A stretch of 64,000 bases of DNA from assembly GCA_010024875.1 (NCBI GenBank), contig RGFZ01000002.1:1-64000 (forward strand). The letters are read 5' to 3'. This DNA is from Oxalobacteraceae bacterium (GTDB taxonomy: Bacteria; Pseudomonadota; Gammaproteobacteria; Burkholderiales; Burkholderiaceae_D). Below the pieces are notes generated by a model. That model did no database searches. It had not been told where the DNA came from and saw only the letters and a list, made by a program, of their open reading frames with translations. Shown piece after piece: positions 53,943-64,000 of this stretch; position 1 is the stretch's first letter, and the number at the start of each line of letters is the position of its first letter. Position numbers and translations under genes: made by a program.

Positions 53943-55568
53943 ATGAAAAGCCAGCGTGCAGTCCATGTCGCGATCGCTCAGATCAACAGCACGGTCGGAG
54001 ATCTTGCCGGCAACAGCGAACGCATCGCCCGCGCGGCGCGGCAGGCTGCTGCCCTTGGGGCGGACATCGTGCTCACGCCCGAGTTATCGTTGGTTGGCTA
54101 CCCGCCCGAAGATCTGCTGCTACGGCGCTCATTCTACGCAAAATCGGGGCAGGCGTTGGAAGCTCTGGCCGCCAGTCTCGCCGAACTTAAAGATCTGCAC
54201 GTCATCGTCGGGCATCCGCTGCAAGAAGACGAGCTGAGCTACAACGCGGCATCCGTTCTGTGCAACGGCCAGCTGATCGCGACTTACCGTAAACACGCGC
54301 TGCCGAATTACACCGTGTTTGATGAAAAGCGATATTTCAGCGCTGCAGATGAGGTTTGTACCTTCACGGTCAAAGATACCTGCTTTGCGATCAACATTTG
54401 CGAAGATACCTGGTTCCCCGAGATGCCTGCCAAAGCCCGCGCCGCGGGTGCGCAGGTGCTGCTGGTGCCGAATGCGTCGCCATACCACATGAACAAGCAG
54501 CACCTGAGGCTGGATGTGATGCGCGAGCAGGTCAGCGCTCAGGGGTTGGCGCTGGTGTATGCCAATTTGGTGGGTGCGCAGGATGAACTGGTATTCGATG
54601 GGGCCTCTTTCGTCATGAACGCCGCCGGCACAGTCTGTGTGCAACTGCCGTCTTTCGACGAATCCCTCGTGGTGGTCGAATTTGATGCAGGACAGCCGCA
54701 GCCGCAGCCCATGCACGAGGCGTTGTCGACAGATGCCCAGGTCTACTGCGCGCTGGTGATGGGCGTGCGCGACTACGTGGGCAAGAACGGTTTTCCAGGT
54801 GCCATCATTGGTCTGTCCGGTGGTGTCGATTCTGCGCTGACGCTGGCAATCGCGGTCGATGCGCTGGGCGCCGACAAGGTGCGTGCGGTCATGATGCCTT
54901 CGCCTTACACCGCCGAGATTTCTTGGATTGACTCTCGCGACATGGTGTCGAGGCTAGGCGTTCGTTATGATGAGATACCGATAGCCGCCTGTTTCGATGC
55001 ATTCAATGCTTCGCTGTCTCCGATGTTTGCCGGTCTGCCCGAAGACACTACGGAGGAGAATCTTCAGGCACGCATACGCGGTACCTTGCTGATGGCGCTC
55101 TCCAACAAGACCGGCGCGATCGTGCTCACCACCGGCAACAAGAGTGAGATGGCAACCGGCTATTGCACTTTGTATGGCGACATGGCGGGCGGCTACGCGG
55201 TGATCAAAGACATCGCCAAGACCTTGGTCTACCGGCTGTGCCGTTACCGAAATAGCATCAGCAATATCATCCCTGAGCGCATCCTGACTCGCGCGCCCTC
55301 GGCGGAACTGCGGCCCAACCAGACCGATCAGGATTCCCTACCGCCCTATGAGGTGCTGGACGGTATCCTGAGAATGTATATGGAAGAAGCGCAGGGCGTT
55401 GCAGAACTGCTGGCCGCCGGGTATCGTAAGGAAGATGTCGAGCGAGTGGTGCGGCTGATCAAGATCAACGAATACAAGCGCCGGCAGGCTCCGGTCGGCC
55501 CGCGCGTTACGCACCGTGCGTTCGGGCGCGACTGGCGTTATCCGATTACTTCGAAGTTCAAAGAGTGA
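53943..55568 (+). CDS. nadE: Glutamine-dependent NAD+ synthetase
   Basis: 541 residues from ATG 53943. Two-domain form: N-terminal nitrilase-type glutaminase (about 1-260) with Glu in LTPELSLVGYPPEDLL, Lys in YRKHALPNY and nucleophile Cys in NICEDTW; C-terminal synthetase (about 275-541) with the ATP P-loop GLSGGVDSAL and TTGNKSEMATGY. It amidates deamido-NAD+ to NAD+. It diverges from the damaged acyltransferase gene, about 100 bases from its TTG. A P-II gene follows by 53 bases and may be co-transcribed. Confidence 0.96.
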   Translation: MKSQRAVHVAIAQINSTVGDLAGNSERIARAARQAAALGADIVLTPELSLVGYPPEDLLLRRSFYAKSGQALEALAASLAELKDLHVIVGHPLQEDELSYNAASVLCNGQLIATYRKHALPNYTVFDEKRYFSAADEVCTFTVKDTCFAINICEDTWFPEMPAKARAAGAQVLLVPNASPYHMNKQHLRLDVMREQVSAQGLALVYANLVGAQDELVFDGASFVMNAAGTVCVQLPSFDESLVVVEFDAGQPQPQPMHEALSTDAQVYCALVMGVRDYVGKNGFPGAIIGLSGGVDSALTLAIAVDALGADKVRAVMMPSPYTAEISWIDSRDMVSRLGVRYDEIPIAACFDAFNASLSPMFAGLPEDTTEENLQARIRGTLLMALSNKTGAIVLTTGNKSEMATGYCTLYGDMAGGYAVIKDIAKTLVYRLCRYRNSISNIIPERILTRAPSAELRPNQTDQDSLPPYEVLDGILRMYMEEAQGVAELLAAGYRKEDVERVVRLIKINEYKRRQAPVGPRVTHRAFGRDWRYPITSKFKE

Positions 55569-55585
55569 AGCAGAGCGCAAAGTAA

Positions 55586-55960
<375 letters not shown>

Positions 55961-55983
55961 GTCTGCTGCCGGCGTAAGCATAG

Positions 55984-56006
55984 ATTCCGGCTTTTGCCGG
56001 AATGAC
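55984..56006. repeat. REP-like short palindrome
   Basis: TTCCGGC-TTTT-GCCGGAA followed by TGACG, between the P-II and Smr genes. Same architecture as the element at 44750. It may act as a terminator for one or both convergent genes. Confidence 0.6.
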
Positions 56007-56020
56007 GAAGCAGGGGGGAA

Positions 56021-56638
56021 CTACCCCTTCAGCAGCACCATCAATGCCCCGCTGCCGCCATCTGCAGCGCGTGCCTGCACAAAGGCGATCACTTCGTCTT
56101 TCTGCACCAGCCAGTTGCGTACTTTGCTCTTGAGAACTGGCTTCTTGTTCATCGAGCCAAGCCCTTTGCCGTGAATGATGCGCACGCAGCGAAACCCCCG
56201 TTTTACAGAGTTGCGTATGAACTGACCAAGCGCCTCCCGCGCCTGGTCGGTGCGAAGGCCATGCAGATCCAGCTGGTCTTGCATGACCCAGCCACCGCCG
56301 CGCAATTTACGCATCACATCCGGGCCAATGCCACCGCGAGCGAAGCTCAGCGTCTCGTCGACATCGAGCAAGGTATCGATGCTGAACTCATCCGACAATG
56401 ATTCTTGCAACGCGGCTTCCTCGTCCGCCATGCGCTGATGCGCAATCGGAAGCGGTCGCGGCGTGGGCAAGGGGACGCGAGGCGCTGCCTTGATCGGCGT
56501 GACATCGCCCATGCTGTGTCGGAACAGATTAGCTTCTCGCTCTTGCTCTCGCCGTTCGCGCTCCGCCTTGCTCGCGGCCTCGGCATTCGCCTTGAGCCTT
56601 TGCTGCAATGCCTTGAGCTGGGCAAGGTCCTTGATCAT
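56021..56638 (-). CDS. Smr-domain protein
   Basis: 205 residues from ATG 56638, which has GGAGG upstream; the frame runs further to 56806 but that part overlaps trxB. N-terminal half is helical and charged; the C-terminal Smr domain (about 120-205) shows DLHGLRTDQAREAL and RIIHGKGLGS, the usual catalytic/nucleic-acid-binding motifs. Smr proteins nick or cleave nucleic acids, including collided-ribosome mRNAs in some lineages. 46 bases downstream of trxB on the same strand. Confidence 0.92.
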   Translation of the reverse strand: MIKDLAQLKALQQRLKANAEAASKAERERREQEREANLFRHSMGDVTPIKAAPRVPLPTPRPLPIAHQRMADEEAALQESLSDEFSIDTLLDVDETLSFARGGIGPDVMRKLRGGGWVMQDQLDLHGLRTDQAREALGQFIRNSVKRGFRCVRIIHGKGLGSMNKKPVLKSKVRNWLVQKDEVIAFVQARAADGGSGALMVLLKG

Positions 56639-56684
56639 GCAGGCCTCCTTCGGAAGGAACTGCGCAGGGGTCGCGCCGGGAGCC

Positions 56685-60150
<3,466 letters not shown>

Positions 60151-60169
60151 ACCTCCGCCAGAGTTTGAC

Positions 60170-60790
60170 GTGAAGCCAACCTATCTCTTACCGCTGTTGT
60201 TATGCCTGCCGTTATGGGTGGATGCCTCTGCGCTGGAGCAGTTCCGCACTTTTGTTGCTGCCACCAAGAGCGCCCGCGGCGAATTCACCCAGCGCATGGT
60301 GAAAGAAGAAAGCGGCAAGCTGCATACCTCAGCTCCCTCATCCGGAAATTTTCTGTTTGCACGTCCTGGGAAATTCATCTGGTCTTACCAGAAGCCTTAT
60401 GAACAAGTGCTGCAAGCAGATGGCGAGAAACTCTACATTTACGACAAAGACCTGAATCAGGTCACGATCAGGACACTGGGTAACGCGATTGGCTCCTCCC
60501 CGGCAGCAATACTGTTCGGCAGTAATGACTTGGAGAAGAATTTCACCCTGTCTGAAGCAGGTGCCCGAGATGGGATTGAATGGCTGCAAGCGATACCCAA
60601 GGCAAAGGATACGCAGTTCGAGAAAATCGGTATTGGCCTCAGGGATGGTGTACCCGTCGCGATGGAGTTGCGCGATAGTTTTGGGCAGGTGTCAATACTG
60701 TCCTTTAACAAATTCGAAAAAAATCCTGTACTGCCGAGCGGGCAGTTCAAGTTTGTGATGCCCAAGGGGGCAGACGTCTTGCAACAGTAA
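60170..60790 (+). CDS. lolA: Outer-membrane lipoprotein carrier protein
   Basis: 206 residues from a GTG at 60170; the frame is open earlier within ftsK but the signal peptide begins here (about 1-19, ending DASA). LolA takes lipoproteins from LolCDE and carries them across the periplasm to LolB. Family marks: ARGEFTQ near the mature start, [13 protein letters not shown] and [22 protein letters not shown]. Between ftsK and rarA, the conserved order in this group. Confidence 0.94.
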   Translation: MKPTYLLPLLLCLPLWVDASALEQFRTFVAATKSARGEFTQRMVKEESGKLHTSAPSSGNFLFARPGKFIWSYQKPYEQVLQADGEKLYIYDKDLNQVTIRTLGNAIGSSPAAILFGSNDLEKNFTLSEAGARDGIEWLQAIPKAKDTQFEKIGIGLRDGVPVAMELRDSFGQVSILSFNKFEKNPVLPSGQFKFVMPKGADVLQQ

Positions 60791-60802
60791 TCATCCGCCA
60801 CC

Positions 60803-62095
60803 ATGACCACACCTCTGGCAGAACGTCTGCGTCCGGCCACCCTTGATGAGGTCATCGGCCAGCAGCATCTGCTCGGACCCGGCAAACCTTTGCGCGTGGC
60901 ATTCGCTTCGGGCCAGCCACATTCGATGATTCTTTGGGGGCCGCCGGGTGTTGGCAAGACCACACTCGCGAGGCTGATGGCGCAGGGCTTCAATTCAGAA
61001 TTCATTGCGCTGTCTGCAGTGTTATCTGGTGTGAAGGATATCCGCGAGGCGGTCGAGCGCGCACAAATTTTTCAGGCAAACTCAGGTCGCCAGACGATAC
61101 TCTTCGTCGACGAGGTTCATCGATTCAACAAGAGCCAGCAAGATGCTTTTTTACCCCATGTCGAGAGCGGATTGTTCACCTTTATCGGCGCGACTACAGA
61201 GAACCCCTCATTCGAGGTCAATAGTGCGCTGCTGTCGCGTGCTGCGGTCTATGTGCTGAAATCGCTCAGCGAAGACGATCTGTCGCAGCTGGTGGATCGC
61301 GCGGTCTCGCTCGACAGCGATATTCGCATTGATGACGACGCAAAGCAGATATTGGTTGCCAGTGCCGATGGTGATGGCAGAAAGCTGCTGAACAATGCCG
61401 AGATCGCATTACGCGCAGCACTTCAGAATAAGCAGACAAGCATCGATAGAGCACTGCTCAAAGAGAGCCTCGGTGATACGCTGCGTCGCTTTGACAAAGG
61501 TGGCGACGCGTTCTACGACCAGATATCTGCATTGCATAAGTCCGTGCGCGGATCCAACCCGGATGCTGCGCTCTACTGGTTGGTGCGGATGCTCGATGGT
61601 GGCGCCGATCCTCGCTATCTGGCGCGGCGGCTGATTCGCATGGCCACCGAGGATATTGGCCTCGCTGATCCGCGCGCATTGCAGCTCACGCTCAATGCCG
61701 CAGATACCTATGAGAGACTCGGTTCACCCGAAGGCGAACTGGCGCTGGCTGAGGCGACGATCTTCCTCGCCTGTGCCGCTAAATCGAACGCTGCCTACAA
61801 GGCCTACAATGCCGCCAAAGCCTTTGTCTCCAAGGACACATCCCGTCCGGTGCCAGAGCATTTGCGCAATGCGCCTACCCAACTGATGAGGCAGCTTGGC
61901 TACGGCAAGCTCTACCGGTATGCACATGACGAGCCCGACGCTTATGCCGCCGGCGAGACTTATCTGCCGGAGGGTATACCGGAGCCTAACTGGTATCAGC
62001 CCACACCTCGTGGGCTGGAAGGCAAGATCGGTGAGAAGCTGGCGTTTTTGAGGCAGCTGGATGTCGAAGCGCGCGAGCGGGACAAAAAGAAATGA
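60803..62095 (+). CDS. rarA: Replication-associated recombination protein A (AAA+ ATPase)
   Basis: 430 residues. Walker [14 protein letters not shown] (about 48), Walker [24 protein letters not shown], sensor 1 [19 protein letters not shown], and the C-terminal tetramerisation region [21 protein letters not shown]. RarA (MgsA) acts at stalled replication forks. 12 bases after lolA, so most likely in the ftsK-lolA-rarA operon. Confidence 0.96.
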   Translation: MTTPLAERLRPATLDEVIGQQHLLGPGKPLRVAFASGQPHSMILWGPPGVGKTTLARLMAQGFNSEFIALSAVLSGVKDIREAVERAQIFQANSGRQTILFVDEVHRFNKSQQDAFLPHVESGLFTFIGATTENPSFEVNSALLSRAAVYVLKSLSEDDLSQLVDRAVSLDSDIRIDDDAKQILVASADGDGRKLLNNAEIALRAALQNKQTSIDRALLKESLGDTLRRFDKGGDAFYDQISALHKSVRGSNPDAALYWLVRMLDGGADPRYLARRLIRMATEDIGLADPRALQLTLNAADTYERLGSPEGELALAEATIFLACAAKSNAAYKAYNAAKAFVSKDTSRPVPEHLRNAPTQLMRQLGYGKLYRYAHDEPDAYAAGETYLPEGIPEPNWYQPTPRGLEGKIGEKLAFLRQLDVEARERDKKK

Positions 62096-62269
62096 TTCGC
62101 TGAAATCTGCGACCTCAGCCAGGATTTTGGAGGAAGCGCAATTTTGCACTCAAGCGTCTGACCGAACCGTGAAGAATGTTTCGGCTGCCAGACGGTTCGC
62201 AGATTACCAAGTGCCGAGACCCCGATAGACGGCCTTCTCAGTTTAGGCAAGCATGGCAGACGCCCTTGA

Positions 62270-63604
<1,335 letters not shown>

Positions 63605-63641
63605 ACTTGACGACCCTGCACTGCTTCTGAAAGGTCGGGAC

Positions 63642-63671
63642 TTACTCGTAGGGTGAGACTTCTGCTACAAT
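63642..63671 (+). promoter_or_regulatory. Candidate promoter of tRNA-Ser
   Basis: Extended -10 TGC-TACAAT (-10 at 63666-63671) with a weak TTACTC 18 bases upstream and a G/C-rich discriminator, the usual look of a stable-RNA promoter. Confidence 0.5.
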
Positions 63672-63709
63672 CGCGAGCTTTCGGAAACGCCCGTTTTGTT
63701 TTCGACCCC

Positions 63710-63799
<90 letters not shown>

Positions 63800-64000
63800 A
63801 GTACTAACGTTAGCTTCAACAGCTCTGTATATCCAAGAGCGTGCGTCGATCGCGCATAACTTGTTCAACACATGTATTCACCACATGGGTTGACCAGCAG
63901 GGAGTGGGCTCCAGCGTCATGTCGTACCAGTGCTTTTCATTAAACCGAAAGCATCTCTATCGACGAACAACGACCAAACGAATCGTAATCCACGTCCGTG
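63800..64000. other. Window end after tRNA-Ser
   Basis: 201 bases without a supported gene. No integrase start and no repeated piece of the tRNA 3' end is visible, so there is no sign of an integrated element in the part shown. Confidence 0.5.

Overview
This 64-kb window reads as chromosomal DNA of a betaproteobacterium, most likely Burkholderiales and close to Oxalobacteraceae. The basis is gene content and order: hemC-hemD-hemX-hemY next to ppc and argH, ppa, nadE-P-II, trxB opposite ftsK-lolA-rarA-serS-tRNA-Ser, darP opposite pmbA, and an NAD-linked molybdenum formate dehydrogenase operon fdsGBA-fdhD-fdsD. I see no prophage, transposase, CRISPR array or rRNA.

Layout. 1-5.4 kb: the tail of a surface-adhesin-E-like gene, a secreted cupin, a large membrane GGDEF-EAL protein and four small proteins. 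5.4-9.9 kb: a three-gene ABC efflux system (ATPase, FtsX-type permease, HlyD adaptor). 10-13.6 kb: a secreted protein, a 61-codon gene under a textbook LexA-controlled promoter, a metallophosphatase translationally coupled to a kinase-universal stress protein fusion, and a GIY-YIG-like protein. Two copies of a 104-bp imperfect repeat flank most of this block. 13.7-19.7 kb: formate dehydrogenase operon. 19.8-29.3 kb: accessory genes (orphan ABC and TRAP binding proteins, an SDR, two 3-hydroxyacid-type dehydrogenases, a lone ATP-grasp enzyme, a glycine-zipper protein, a lone motB). 29.3-36.9 kb: two MFS transporters, a phytanoyl-CoA-dioxygenase-like protein, a low-molecular-weight phosphatase, an esterase, Mog and small unknowns. 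36.8-42.8 kb: darP, pmbA and a TRAP transporter whose binding-protein gene converges on its permease genes. 43-64 kb: core metabolism and cell-division genes.

How the genes fit. fdsGBA encode the NAD-reducing formate dehydrogenase and fdhD sulfurates its molybdenum cofactor. Mog at 36.2-36.9 kb acts earlier in cofactor synthesis. argH, ppc, the hem genes, nadE and P-II form a biosynthetic and nitrogen-control block. ftsK, lolA, rarA and serS form a division, envelope and translation block ending in a tRNA-Ser(CGA).

Most notable. (1) A previously unnoted-looking SOS gene at 10469-10654. (2) fdsB and a GNAT-fold acyltransferase gene have each lost roughly 70-80 bp near the 5' end with a frame change, and trxB has no usable start codon where one is expected. 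These are either real lesions or assembly errors. (3) The 104-bp repeat pair at 9880 and 13135. (4) A phosphatase/non-RD kinase-stress-protein pair. All identifications come from reading the sequence against remembered family features; no database search was run.
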